A stretch of 38,232 nt of DNA, taken from assembly GCA_016199265.1 (NCBI GenBank), contig JACQGX010000258.1, forward strand, positions 1 to 38,232. The letters run 5' to 3'. The DNA is from Chloroflexota bacterium. GTDB taxonomy: Bacteria > Chloroflexota > UBA11872 > UBA12225. The notes beneath the pieces were generated by a model. The model saw only the letters and a list, made by a program, of their open reading frames with translations. It was not told the DNA's origin and searched no databases. Within the stretch, counting starts at the first letter, position 1; each line of letters starts with the position of its first letter. The position numbers and the translations under genes are program-made. Below are positions 16,860-25,094 of the stretch, one piece after another.

Positions 16860-17483
16860 ATGGCCACTGCGACAGCAATTGCAGCGGAGCCCGTCGCGCG
16901 CCGCGCCGACGAAATGCCTGGCCCGCCACAAGGTCGGTGGACCTACGACGCCTACGCCGCGCTGCCGGATGACGGCAATCGATACGAAGTCTTGGACGGA
17001 GTGCTCTACGTGTCGCCATCTCCAGCGCCGCGCCATCAGCGCCGGCTCGGTCGGCTCTTTCGATTGCTGGCTGGGTATGTTGAAGATCAAGAACTAGGTG
17101 AGCTCTTCATTGCACCGCTCGACCTGGTCATGCCGGGGGCTACGCCCGTGCAGCCCGATGCGTTCCTGTTTCTGCAGGACAACCCGCCGCAGCTCGACGA
17201 TGCCAATCCACCGGTGGTCGGCGTGCCCGATCTCGTGATCGAGATCTCCTCGCCCTCTACAGTGGGCTACGACCGGCGGGAGAAACAAGATGTTTACGCG
17301 CGGGCGGGTGTGCACGAGTACTGGCCGGTGGACCCGGTGGCACGCACGATCGAGGTGCTCGTGCTCGATGCCGGCGTCTACCGTTCGCGTGGTATCGTCA
17401 CCGGCGCCTCGCGCGTCCCGTCCGCCATCCTACCCAACTTACCCTACACGGTGGACGAGCTGCTCGGTCCCCAGCGTGCGTAA
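16860..17483 (+). CDS. Uma2 family (DUF820) restriction-endonuclease-like protein
   Basis: A 207-aa member of the Uma2 family, which has a PD-(D/E)xK nuclease fold and is abundant in cyanobacteria and Chloroflexota; its biological role is unsettled. Catalytic elements: VQPDAFLF, PDLVIEISSPST (metal-binding Asp and Glu) and DRREKQDVYARAGVHEYWPVDP (Lys). I chose the ATG at 16860, with GAGG nine bases upstream; an in-frame ATG at 16839 is possible. It stands alone and converges on ccdA. Confidence 0.85.
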   Translation: MATATAIAAEPVARRADEMPGPPQGRWTYDAYAALPDDGNRYEVLDGVLYVSPSPAPRHQRRLGRLFRLLAGYVEDQELGELFIAPLDLVMPGATPVQPDAFLFLQDNPPQLDDANPPVVGVPDLVIEISSPSTVGYDRREKQDVYARAGVHEYWPVDPVARTIEVLVLDAGVYRSRGIVTGASRVPSAILPNLPYTVDELLGPQRA

Positions 17484-17520
17484 CGATGGCCGATGCTTCC
17501 AGACGAGCGCCGCATACAAG

Positions 17521-17543
17521 CTCACGTTTCACGTTTCACGCCT
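17521..17543. repeat. CACGTTT heptads directly after the ccdA stop
   Basis: Two CACGTTT units and one CACGCCT (plus strand) run up to the ccdA TGA at 17543-17545. Only one arm is present, in the short gap where Uma2 and ccdA converge. Confidence 0.7.
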
Positions 17544-18265
17544 CAAATCCCCGTGAACCCCAGTCGCGCCGAGAACGCCGCGATCCACGTCATCACATTG
17601 AACATGACGAGGAAGCCCATGGCGACCATCAGCCCGCCGCTCGTCAGCTCGACGGCGTGCGCATAGCGGTTGAGCCGCCGGATGACGCGTATGGCGGCGT
17701 CGAGCGCGTAGCCGGCAACGAGGAACGGAACGCCGAGCCCGAGCGAATACGCGGTGAGCAGCAGCGCCCCCTGCGTCACCGTTCCCTGCGTCCCCGCGTA
17801 GAGCAAGATCGTTCCTAAGATGGGGCCGATGCACGGCGTCCAGCCGGCGGCGAAGATCACGCCGATGCCAAACGACGCCAGCAGCCCCAGCCGCCGGCTG
17901 GGACGTTTCTGAATGCGCGTATCCCGGTACAGCAGGCCGATGCGCAGCACGCCGGCCATGTGCAGGCCCATCACGATCAGCACGATGCCCGCGACGACGC
18001 GGAAGGCGAGACTCTTCATCACGTCTTGAAAGAGATACCCGACCAGCCCAACCGAGGCCCCCAACGCGACAAAAACGGCGGTAAAGCCCAGCACAAACAC
18101 CATCGCGTGGGAGAGCGTCTGCACGCGCGTGCCCGCCTCTTTGTCCAGCGTGCGTCCCGCCAGATGGCCGACGTACGCCGGTACCAACGGCAACACACAC
18201 GGCGACGCAAACGAAAGCACGCCGGCAGCGAACGCGACGAGCAGCGAAAGATTATCGGGGCTCAT
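17543..18265 (-). CDS. ccdA: Cytochrome c biogenesis / thiol-disulfide transmembrane protein CcdA
   Basis: A 240-aa integral membrane protein that passes reducing equivalents from cytosolic thioredoxin to extracytoplasmic thiols. It has six hydrophobic segments, and the two redox Cys are in the family motifs ASPCVLPLVPAY (about residue 23) and GWTPCIGP. Length is normal for short CcdA. It is third in the minus-strand run TlpA, glutaredoxin, CcdA, which supports a role in cytochrome c maturation or envelope disulfide reduction. The gap before it is filled by a heptad inverted repeat; a heptad arm also follows its stop. Confidence 0.93.
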   Translation of the reverse strand: MSPDNLSLLVAFAAGVLSFASPCVLPLVPAYVGHLAGRTLDKEAGTRVQTLSHAMVFVLGFTAVFVALGASVGLVGYLFQDVMKSLAFRVVAGIVLIVMGLHMAGVLRIGLLYRDTRIQKRPSRRLGLLASFGIGVIFAAGWTPCIGPILGTILLYAGTQGTVTQGALLLTAYSLGLGVPFLVAGYALDAAIRVIRRLNRYAHAVELTSGGLMVAMGFLVMFNVMTWIAAFSARLGFTGI

Positions 18266-18278
18266 AGGTCTTCTTCGA

Positions 18279-18371
18279 AGCGTGAAACGTGAAACGTGAA
18301 CTACGAGGGAACATCCTGCGGCACCGGGTGGCGTCTACCGACGGAGCCACGCTTCACGCTTCACGTTTCAC
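18279..18371. repeat. CGTGAAA heptad inverted repeat flush with the glutaredoxin stop
   Basis: Arms of about 20 bp (18279-18301 and 18349-18371) are built from GTGAAAC-like heptads and are inverted to each other with a 47-bp loop. The right arm ends on the base before the glutaredoxin TGA. It lies within the operon, between glutaredoxin and ccdA. There is no T-tract. Confidence 0.85.
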
Positions 18372-18605
18372 TCATCGTAACGCCCTCAGCAGCCGGAACT
18401 CGGTGACCTTGCTTACCAACACGTCCCGCCCGTCGATCGCCACCACTGGAATCACCGTGCCGTAGCGTTGCAGGAGCTGCGGGTCGGAGCGGATGTCGAC
18501 CTCTTCGAGCTCAAACGACACGAAGCGGCGCACGCGCTCGATCTTTGCCTTGGCGGCGTGGCAGAGGTGGCAATCAGGTGTGCTGAAGAGGGTGACGTGC
18601 TTCAC
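18372..18605 (-). CDS. Glutaredoxin-family / DUF836-like thiol protein
   Basis: A 77-aa thioredoxin-fold protein with the redox motif CHLC in STPDCHLCHAAK and a cis-Pro in GTVIPVVAIDG. The GTG start overlaps the TlpA stop by four bases (GTGA), so the two are translationally coupled. It likely relays electrons with its neighbours CcdA and TlpA. The exact partner is unknown. Confidence 0.85.
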   Translation of the reverse strand: MKHVTLFSTPDCHLCHAAKAKIERVRRFVSFELEEVDIRSDPQLLQRYGTVIPVVAIDGRDVLVSKVTEFRLLRALR

Positions 18606-19315
18606 GACGCGGTGCCCGGCACGTCGAAGATCGTCTTGATGTTCTCCATCAACATCCGGTGATCCATGACTCGCGGTTGCACCGAGCGGATTACGCCCGC
18701 GGGGTCGACGAAAAACGTCGACGGCACGCCGAGCAACTTATACGTTTGCGCGGCCTCCTGCTTCGTATCGAGCATCACCGGGAAGGTGTACGAACCGACC
18801 CGTGGACTGCCCTCTTTCAGGTACGCACCCACGTCTTTGGCGCTGCTTTCGCCGTCGATGCTCACGGCGAGCACGACGAGCCCTTGATCGTTGTACTGCC
18901 GGTAGATCTGCTCCAGCTCGGGCATCTCCTCGCGGCACGGCGCGCACCACGTGGCCCAAAAGTTGAGTACGACCGCCTTGCCGCGGAACTGCTTGAGCTC
19001 GATCGGCTTGCCGCTGGGGTCCTTCAGCCGGATGTTCGGCGCCTCGTAATCGACCTTTGGCCCCACGCCCTTGGCCGGCCCGCCGCGGCTGACGACCCCG
19101 GCGGTGCTGCTGTCCCCGACGAGCGGCCGGGTCAATCCCATCCACACCAGCGGCGCCACCACGAGCGTCGCCCCGGCGCCAATGACCAAGCGGCGATGTA
19201 CGCGAAGCCACGTCGCGCGCTCCGGCGCTTCGACGCTGGCGTGGGCTTCATCCGTGGGACTGCGCTCCACCGACTGTGCGGGGGCCGCTCCGCGTGCCGT
19301 CGCTTCTCCTTGCAT
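18602..19315 (-). CDS. TlpA/ResA-like membrane-anchored thioredoxin
   Basis: Extracytoplasmic thiol-disulfide oxidoreductase of about 237 aa. An N-terminal cytosolic stretch, one anchor ([19 protein letters not shown]) and then an AhpC/TSA-thioredoxin domain with the redox site [16 protein letters not shown] and cis-Pro [11 protein letters not shown] use the ATG at 19315; the track's TTG adds 20 residues next to the groEL terminator and is less likely. It heads the operon with glutaredoxin and CcdA, the usual set for reducing apocytochrome c or other exported thiols. Confidence 0.87.
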   Translation of the reverse strand: MQGEATARGAAPAQSVERSPTDEAHASVEAPERATWLRVHRRLVIGAGATLVVAPLVWMGLTRPLVGDSSTAGVVSRGGPAKGVGPKVDYEAPNIRLKDPSGKPIELKQFRGKAVVLNFWATWCAPCREEMPELEQIYRQYNDQGLVVLAVSIDGESSAKDVGAYLKEGSPRVGSYTFPVMLDTKQEAAQTYKLLGVPSTFFVDPAGVIRSVQPRVMDHRMLMENIKTIFDVPGTAS

Positions 19316-19408
19316 CTCGCTTGTCAGTGGCTGCGTACGCCTCACTCCTACCGAAGTATACGCGCCGCCACGCAATCCCCGGATGTGGCTCTACCCCGGA
19401 TGGACACG

Positions 19409-19437
19409 AAAAAAGGGCGACGCATGCGTCGCCCTTT
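19409..19437 (-). terminator. Rho-independent terminator after groEL
   Basis: A perfect 26-bp palindrome with GGGCGACGCA arms, followed on the minus strand by a run of six T. It lies about 60 bp downstream of the groEL stop and ends the chaperonin transcript before the TlpA gene. It is the only classical intrinsic terminator I see in the window. Confidence 0.9.
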
Positions 19438-19459
19438 CCCTTCGCCCCAGCACCAGAAG

Positions 19460-19495
19460 CCACTGCCAACCGGCTACCGAGTACCGACTACTGGC
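19460..19495. repeat. Heptad repeat flush with the groEL stop
   Basis: Seven-base units of the type CTACCGA / GTACCGA / CTACTGG run to the base before the groEL TAG. Single arm. It sits between the stop codon and the true terminator. Confidence 0.6.
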
Positions 19496-21127
<1,632 letters not shown>

Positions 21128-21175
21128 CTAACCTCCTGCTTCGTTGGGATTCCTGCGGTGTGCTTACCTGTGCTA

Positions 21176-21204
21176 CACAGGCGGTGCTACACAGGCGGTG
21201 CTAC
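21176..21204. repeat. 14-bp direct repeat in the groEL leader
   Basis: CACAGGCGGTGCTA occurs twice head to tail, with partial units on both sides. Fourteen is twice seven, in keeping with the heptad style of neighbouring repeats. Confidence 0.85.
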
Positions 21205-21205
21205 A

Positions 21206-21289
21206 GACGAACGACGAAGGACGACTGACGAGCGTTCGCTTCCGTGGCTCTCTTCCGTCGTTCGTCGTTCGTCTCGTCTACGTGTCCGT
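21206..21289. repeat. ACGAACG heptad inverted repeat flush with the 72-aa gene stop
   Basis: The left arm (GACGAACGACGAAGGACG type, from 21207) and right arm (CGTCGTTCGTCGTTCGTC type, to 21280) pair nearly perfectly. A short extension runs to the TAG at 21290-21292. It lies between the two genes of the CIRCE-controlled transcript. Confidence 0.8.
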
Positions 21290-21508
21290 CTAGTTGTCCG
21301 ACAGCTTGCCCTGATCGATGAGCCAGCGGATGAAGTCCTGCCGCTTATCAATTGGGAAGTAGTCGCTACGCTCGCCGCCAGCGACCGCGCGGCGCAGACG
21401 GACCAGACGCTCGTGCTGCTCGACGGAAAACTCGTCGAGCAACACGGCCACGTCGGCCACGTCGGCCATCATGGTCGTCTCATCGGCCATCGTCGTCTCG
21501 TTAGTCAT
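21290..21508 (-). CDS. Small unknown protein ahead of groEL
   Basis: A 72-aa acidic protein I do not recognise. The N-terminus is repetitive (MTNETTMADETTMMADVADVAV), and the rest looks helical and folded (LLDEFSVEQHERLVRLRRAV, then FPIDKRQDFIRWLIDQGKLSD). It lies between the CIRCE-controlled promoter and groEL on the same strand, in the place groES normally takes, but it has none of the GroES sequence features. No clear Shine-Dalgarno; a later in-frame ATG is possible. The position supports a real heat-regulated gene. Confidence 0.6.
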   Translation of the reverse strand: MTNETTMADETTMMADVADVAVLLDEFSVEQHERLVRLRRAVAGGERSDYFPIDKRQDFIRWLIDQGKLSDN

Positions 21509-21569
21509 GCGCTGAAACTCGTATGTTGGTGCCCCGGCGGATTGGCGAATAGTGCCTTGTCCGCACGAA

Positions 21570-21599
21570 GTATAGGACGGTCATTAGCACTCCGTCAAC
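21570..21599 (-). promoter_or_regulatory. Sigma-70-type promoter of the 72-aa gene - groEL transcript
   Basis: On the minus strand, TTGACG (21594-21599), an 18-bp spacer and TATACT (21570-21575). The CIRCE element covers the -35 box and half of the spacer, the expected geometry for HrcA repression. Confidence 0.8.
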
Positions 21600-21611
21600 T
21601 AGACTGCTAAT
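21585..21611. promoter_or_regulatory. CIRCE operator (HrcA binding site)
   Basis: TTAGCACTC-N9-GACTGCTAA matches the CIRCE consensus TTAGCACTC-N9-GAGTGCTAA with one mismatch. The inverted repeat extends outward by five more bases (GGTCA / TGACC). It should bind the repressor HrcA and give heat induction of the GroEL transcript. Confidence 0.95.
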
Positions 21612-21799
21612 GACCCCGAGACTCGGTGCTATACTTCGCATAGCGGTCCTTCCCAAAGGGCCGCGTGGCGCGGGGGCTTACCTCCCGTCTGATCTGCCAC
21701 CGTCGACAGCCGCGTGGTTCCCCGCCCAACGGTTGCCCGCGGGGGAATTACGCAAGGAAAGCAGTCCAGGATTCTGCTGAGTGGGCCGGGAAGAGAGCG

Positions 21800-22954
21800 A
21801 TGTTCGGGTTCAAGAGCGGTAAAACGAACGGAAAGACGAACAGCACGCCGGCAGCGCCGGGCGTGACCGAGCAGGACGTCTTGAATGCGCTTGCGCGTAT
21901 TCAAGATCCGGACCTGCGCCGCGACATCGTCTCGCTCGGATTCGTCAAAGACGTGGCCATCGACCAGGGTAAAGTCAGCTTCAAGATCGAGCTCACGACG
22001 CCGGCGTGTCCCGTAAAGGGTGAGATGGAGCGCCAGGCGCGCGAGAACGTCGGCCGGTTGCCCGGCGTCGAGCACGTCGACGTCGCCATGACGTCGCAGG
22101 TCCGGTCGATTGCCTCGCCCGCGCAGGCGAACCTCCTTCCCGGCGTGCGCAACGTCGTCGCCATCGGCAGCGGCAAGGGCGGCGTCGGCAAATCCACCGT
22201 TACTGCCAACATCGCCATCGCGCTCGCCCGCACCGGCGCGAAGGTCGGTCTGGTCGACGCCGACGTCTACGGCCCCACGATCCCCGGCCTCATGGGCCTG
22301 ACCGGCACCAAGCCGATGGTCAAGGAGATGCCCGATGGCCGGACGATGCTCGTGCCCGCCGAGGCGCACGACGTCAAGGTCATGTCGATCGGCTTCTTCG
22401 TCGACGACCCGACGCAGCCGGTGATTTGGCGCGGCCCGATGGTCGGTTCCGGTGTCAAGCAGATGCTCGGCGACGCCGATTGGGGCGAGCTCGACTACCT
22501 GCTGGTCGACATGCCGCCGGGCACGGGCGACGCGACACTGACGCTGGCGCAGAGCGTCCGGCTCTCCGGCGTTGTCATCGTCTCACAGCCGCAGGACGTC
22601 TCGCTGGCAATCGCGCTCAAGGCGCTCAAGGCGTTCCAGAGCCTGAAGGTACCGGTTCTGGGAGTGCTCGAGAACATGAGCTATTTCATCTGCGACGATT
22701 GCGGCAAGCGGCACGACATCTTCAGCCACGGCGGCGCGCGCAAGGTGGCCGAACAGCTTGAAGTGCCGTTCCTCGGTGAGATCCCGCTCTCGCCGGACAT
22801 CTGTGAGAGCAGCGATACCGGCGTGCCCGTTGTCGCGCTCAAGCCCGAATCGCCACAGGCGGTCACCTTCACCGACATCGCCAAGGCCCTCGCGGCTCAG
22901 GTCAGCATCCTGGGTTTCCGCCAGCGCCAGGTGATTCCGCTGCGCGCCGTCTAG
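21800..22954 (+). CDS. Mrp/ApbC-type iron-sulfur cluster carrier ATPase (with N-terminal MIP18/DUF59 domain)
   Basis: Loads or transfers Fe-S clusters; 384 aa from the ATG at 21800 (upstream GGAAGAGAG). The N-terminal MIP18-like domain (EQDVLNALARIQDPDLRRDIVSLGFVKDV, with the TTPACPVK Cys) is followed by the P-loop ATPase with deviant Walker A GSGKGGVGKST, DADVYGPTIPGL, MPPGTGD and the cluster-binding pair in ICDDCGK. The track ORF's first 45 residues overlap the CIRCE region and are not coding. A heptad hairpin starts just after its TAG. A second Mrp lies at 36.3 kb. Confidence 0.93.
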   Translation: MFGFKSGKTNGKTNSTPAAPGVTEQDVLNALARIQDPDLRRDIVSLGFVKDVAIDQGKVSFKIELTTPACPVKGEMERQARENVGRLPGVEHVDVAMTSQVRSIASPAQANLLPGVRNVVAIGSGKGGVGKSTVTANIAIALARTGAKVGLVDADVYGPTIPGLMGLTGTKPMVKEMPDGRTMLVPAEAHDVKVMSIGFFVDDPTQPVIWRGPMVGSGVKQMLGDADWGELDYLLVDMPPGTGDATLTLAQSVRLSGVVIVSQPQDVSLAIALKALKAFQSLKVPVLGVLENMSYFICDDCGKRHDIFSHGGARKVAEQLEVPFLGEIPLSPDICESSDTGVPVVALKPESPQAVTFTDIAKALAAQVSILGFRQRQVIPLRAV

Positions 22955-23032
22955 ATCGAGTTCCGAGTTCCTAGTTCCTCGATAGGGCCAACCCGCAACT
23001 CGGAACCAGCAACTAGGAACTCGGAACCGGGA
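22955..23032. repeat. GAGTTCC heptad inverted repeat after the Mrp stop
   Basis: The left arm GAGTTCC GAGTTCC TAGTTCC starts three bases after the TAG. The right arm around 22995-23031 contains CTAGGAACTCGGAACC and pairs with it over about 17 bp. It fills most of the gap to the DUF192 gene. Confidence 0.85.
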
Positions 23033-23045
23033 GCTTGCCAGCGCC

Positions 23046-23531
23046 ATGCGTCTCCGCTTGCTCGTGCCCGCCTTGGTTGCCCTGCTGCTCGTCGGCTGCG
23101 GCGCCCTCAGCCTAGGTGAGGACGCGGGCGGGAGCGTGTCGCCGACCAATTCCGCCGGCCCGCGCGTTCTCTTTCCCACGGTCGGTGTCGACGTCGAGCT
23201 GGCGCGCACCGACGCGCAGCGCGCCAAGGGGCTGGGTGGGCACGCACCCCTCGGCCCGCGCGAAGGTATGCTCTTTATCTTCGAACGGCGGGACATTCAC
23301 GCCTTCTGGATGAAAGGCATGACGTTCCCGCTCGACATCATGTGGATCGACGACGGTAAGGTCGTCCACCTCGAAAACGACGTGCCGCCGCCCGCGCCCG
23401 GCCAAGCAGAAGCCACGTTGCCTGTCTACGCGCCTCCCGTACCCGCACGCTACGTGCTCGAGGGAAACGCCGGCTTTGCTCGCCGCCACGGCATCACCGT
23501 GGGCACCCCGGTGCAGACCATCGGCATCTGA
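23046..23531 (+). CDS. DUF192-family lipoprotein
   Basis: A 161-aa exported lipoprotein. The signal peptide MRLRLLVPALVALLLVGC ends in a lipobox (LVGC), so it should be lipid-anchored outside the membrane. The DUF192 domain is clear: RTDAQRAKGLGG, REGMLFIFERRDIHAFWMKGMTFPLDIMWIDDGKVV, then an Ala/Pro-rich linker and the final beta segment YVLEGNAGFARRHGITVG. The family's biochemical role is unknown. It follows Mrp after a repeat hairpin. Confidence 0.88.
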   Translation: MRLRLLVPALVALLLVGCGALSLGEDAGGSVSPTNSAGPRVLFPTVGVDVELARTDAQRAKGLGGHAPLGPREGMLFIFERRDIHAFWMKGMTFPLDIMWIDDGKVVHLENDVPPPAPGQAEATLPVYAPPVPARYVLEGNAGFARRHGITVGTPVQTIGI

Positions 23532-23609
23532 GGCGCAGACGGCACAATTCCTGCAGGGTCCTCTTCGTCCGTCGCTGGTCCCCGCGAGACCGGGACTTCC
23601 CAGGCGGCG

Positions 23610-23615
23610 TATAAT
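23610..23615 (+). promoter_or_regulatory. -10 box of the 83-aa gene
   Basis: A perfect TATAAT lies 34 bp before the ATG, followed by a strong GAGGAGG ribosome site. I see no good -35 box at the right distance. Confidence 0.5.
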
Positions 23616-23632
23616 CCAAATCAACCCATCTC

Positions 23633-23639
23633 GAGGAGG
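23633..23639 (+). promoter_or_regulatory. Strong ribosome binding site of the 83-aa gene
   Basis: GAGGAGG nine bases before the ATG at 23649 shows that the small ORF is a real gene. Confidence 0.7.
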
Positions 23640-23648
23640 CTTCCACCC

Positions 23649-23900
23649 ATGGCCAGCCTGCGCGTGTTGAACTGGCGCGGTGATACCAAGGTGACGTACG
23701 ACGTCGAACGGGCCGTAACCGGCGATCCTGAACAGATTGCCGCCGTCCAGGAAGCCGAGCGGATCTTCGCCGAAGAGCGTGCCCGTGGTGCCACCGCCTT
23801 TAGGGTCCGGCCGGACGAGCCGGCGGAGCGCATCGACGAGTTTGATCGCACGGCCGAGCAGATCGTCGTGGTGCCGCGCATCGCCGGCGGCGTTAGCTGA
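23649..23900 (+). CDS. Small conserved-looking unknown protein (83 aa)
   Basis: I do not recognise this protein. It begins with a beta-like ASLRVLNWRGDTKVTYDVE, then a helix IAAVQEAERIFAEERARG, a strand TAFRVRPDEPAERIDEFD and an ending EQIVVVPRIAGGVS. The alternation suggests a compact alpha/beta domain. Very strong translation signals (TATAAT, GAGGAGG) point to high expression. It is followed by a heptad inverted repeat and then the 153-aa gene, and the two are likely partners. The GGVS end recalls small-modifier C-termini, but that is only a resemblance. Confidence 0.7.
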   Translation: MASLRVLNWRGDTKVTYDVERAVTGDPEQIAAVQEAERIFAEERARGATAFRVRPDEPAERIDEFDRTAEQIVVVPRIAGGVS

Positions 23901-24013
23901 GTGGAGGATGAAGAGTGACGAGTGAAGCATGAAAAGCGAAGCATGAAACCCGGCACCTGTGACGCCAGCCGGTCACTTTGCGCTCTTCACTCTTCATCCT
24001 CCACTTTGCACTT
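23901..24013. repeat. Heptad inverted repeat with perfect 18-bp arms flush with a stop codon
   Basis: GTGGAGGATGAAGAGTGA begins on the base after the TGA at 23898-23900, and its exact reverse complement lies at 23987-24004. Both arms break into seven-base units (GTGGAGG ATGAAGA..., and AAGCATG units in the loop). The outer heptads CACTTTG CACTTCC reach the next ATG and match those in the 69-bp family. Confidence 0.9.
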
Positions 24014-24015
24014 CC

Positions 24016-24477
24016 ATGATCGTCGATCCGCTATCGGTTGTCCTTACGCTGGTGGTGCTCGTCACGGTCGCTGCCGCCGCCGTGCGGTGGTGGCGGACGG
24101 GGCACCGCCGGCCGGGGTATCTGCCGCCCGTGCGCACGCTCCAGCGGCGCGCGCTTCAGGTACGCCACTCGTATCGTTTGCGCGCGGAGGCCGAGCGACG
24201 CGCCGAACTTTTGTTACGGGATCTGCTTGGCGATGCCTCGTTCTACCACTTCCTCCGCCGCGGCTACCTCGAAGTCCGCAGTCTCAACTTTCCTAACCGG
24301 ACGTACCTCATCCCAGAGCGCCAGGGTCCGGTAACCGTCTGCGATCGCGGCCGGCCGGTGATGCGCCTGTGCGTCCAGTGTGTCGAGCGTGTCCCCGAGT
24401 ACGATACCGTGGTGATGCACAAGCTCATGATCGAAGGCAACGAGCAGGAATACCTGCGCATCGCGAACCGGGTATAG
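24016..24477 (+). CDS. Single-pass membrane protein of unknown function (153 aa)
   Basis: Not recognised. I use the ATG at 24016, because the earlier start in the track translates the repeat. One N-terminal membrane segment (DPLSVVLTLVVLVTVAAAAVRWW) is followed by a basic helical stretch (LQRRALQVRHSYRLRAEAERRAELLLRDLLG). The globular end (GYLEVRSLNFPNRTYLIPERQGPVTVCDRGRPVMRLCVQCVE, then VVMHKLMIEGNEQEYLRIANR) contains three Cys. No Shine-Dalgarno is visible, since the repeat lies directly in front of the ATG. It is probably paired with the 83-aa gene. Confidence 0.65.
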   Translation: MIVDPLSVVLTLVVLVTVAAAAVRWWRTGHRRPGYLPPVRTLQRRALQVRHSYRLRAEAERRAELLLRDLLGDASFYHFLRRGYLEVRSLNFPNRTYLIPERQGPVTVCDRGRPVMRLCVQCVERVPEYDTVVMHKLMIEGNEQEYLRIANRV

Positions 24478-24518
24478 GGAGCCTGGATTGTGCGCCGCTC
24501 CGGGGTAGTGCGTGCGCG

Positions 24519-24540
24519 TCCTTCGACAAGCTCAGGATGA
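24519..24540. repeat. Dispersed TCCTTCGACAAGCTCAGGATGA repeat
   Basis: One copy of the CTCAGGATGA-type repeat, related to the sequence near 16700. It lies between convergent gene ends. Confidence 0.55.
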
Positions 24541-24543
24541 GCG

Positions 24544-24572
24544 GAGCCCGCGTGAATAGAGCCCGCGTGAAT
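24544..24572. repeat. Direct repeat GAGCCCGCGTGAAT x2
   Basis: A 14-bp unit is repeated head to tail with one spacer base, just downstream of the methylmalonyl-CoA mutase B12 subunit gene. Confidence 0.8.
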
Positions 24573-24589
24573 TTCCGGAGGTAGTGGTT

Positions 24590-25039
24590 TTACTCCGGCT
24601 GCCGCCTTCGCTCGGCCGCCGCCTCACGCACCTTCCGCACGATCTCGTCGAGCGACGCCCCGGGGCCGAACACCTCGGCGATGCCCATCGCCTTGATCGC
24701 CGGGACGTCATCTTGCGGAATGATGCCGCCGGCGAAGACGATCACGTCGTCGACGCCGCGGGCGCGGAGCGCCTCCATGATCCGGGGGAATAGCGCCATG
24801 TGCGCGCCCGAATGGATCGATAGGCCAATGACGTCGACGTCCTCTTGTAGCGCCGCCTCCGCGATCATTTCCGGCGTCTGCCGGATACCGGTATAGATCA
24901 CCTCCATCCCGGCGTCGCGCAGCGCCCGCGCCACTACCTTCGCGCCGCGATCGTGCCCGTCGAGCCCCGGCTTGGCGACCAACACCCGAATGGGCCGCTC
25001 GTCGACCGTGGTCTCGGTTTTCTCGTCGGTCTCAACCAT
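24590..25039 (-). CDS. Methylmalonyl-CoA mutase C-terminal, B12-binding subunit
   Basis: Cobalamin-binding partner of the mutase large subunit, 149 aa. The base-off/His-on motif is visible in [15 protein letters not shown] (DxHxxG), with GLSIHSGAH (SxL-like) and [11 protein letters not shown] (GG) completing the B12 fold. It is a free-standing subunit, as in archaeal and many GC-rich bacterial mutases. It is last in the minus-strand cluster, separated from the large-subunit gene by the crotonase gene. Confidence 0.95.
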   Translation of the reverse strand: MVETDEKTETTVDERPIRVLVAKPGLDGHDRGAKVVARALRDAGMEVIYTGIRQTPEMIAEAALQEDVDVIGLSIHSGAHMALFPRIMEALRARGVDDVIVFAGGIIPQDDVPAIKAMGIAEVFGPGASLDEIVRKVREAAAERRRQPE

Positions 25040-25094
25040 TTGCTCAGCTCACACCAGTGTCCCCCAAACGCCGCCGCACCACCCGCTCGCCCGC

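Noticed and set aside
18279-18371. Classical intrinsic terminator
   Set aside because: The hairpin has long AT/GC-mixed arms and no T-run on either strand, and it sits inside an operon.
21608-21636. Plus-strand promoter for Mrp using TATACT at 21631
   Set aside because: A -10-like box exists, but no acceptable -35 lies 16-18 bp upstream; left unassigned.
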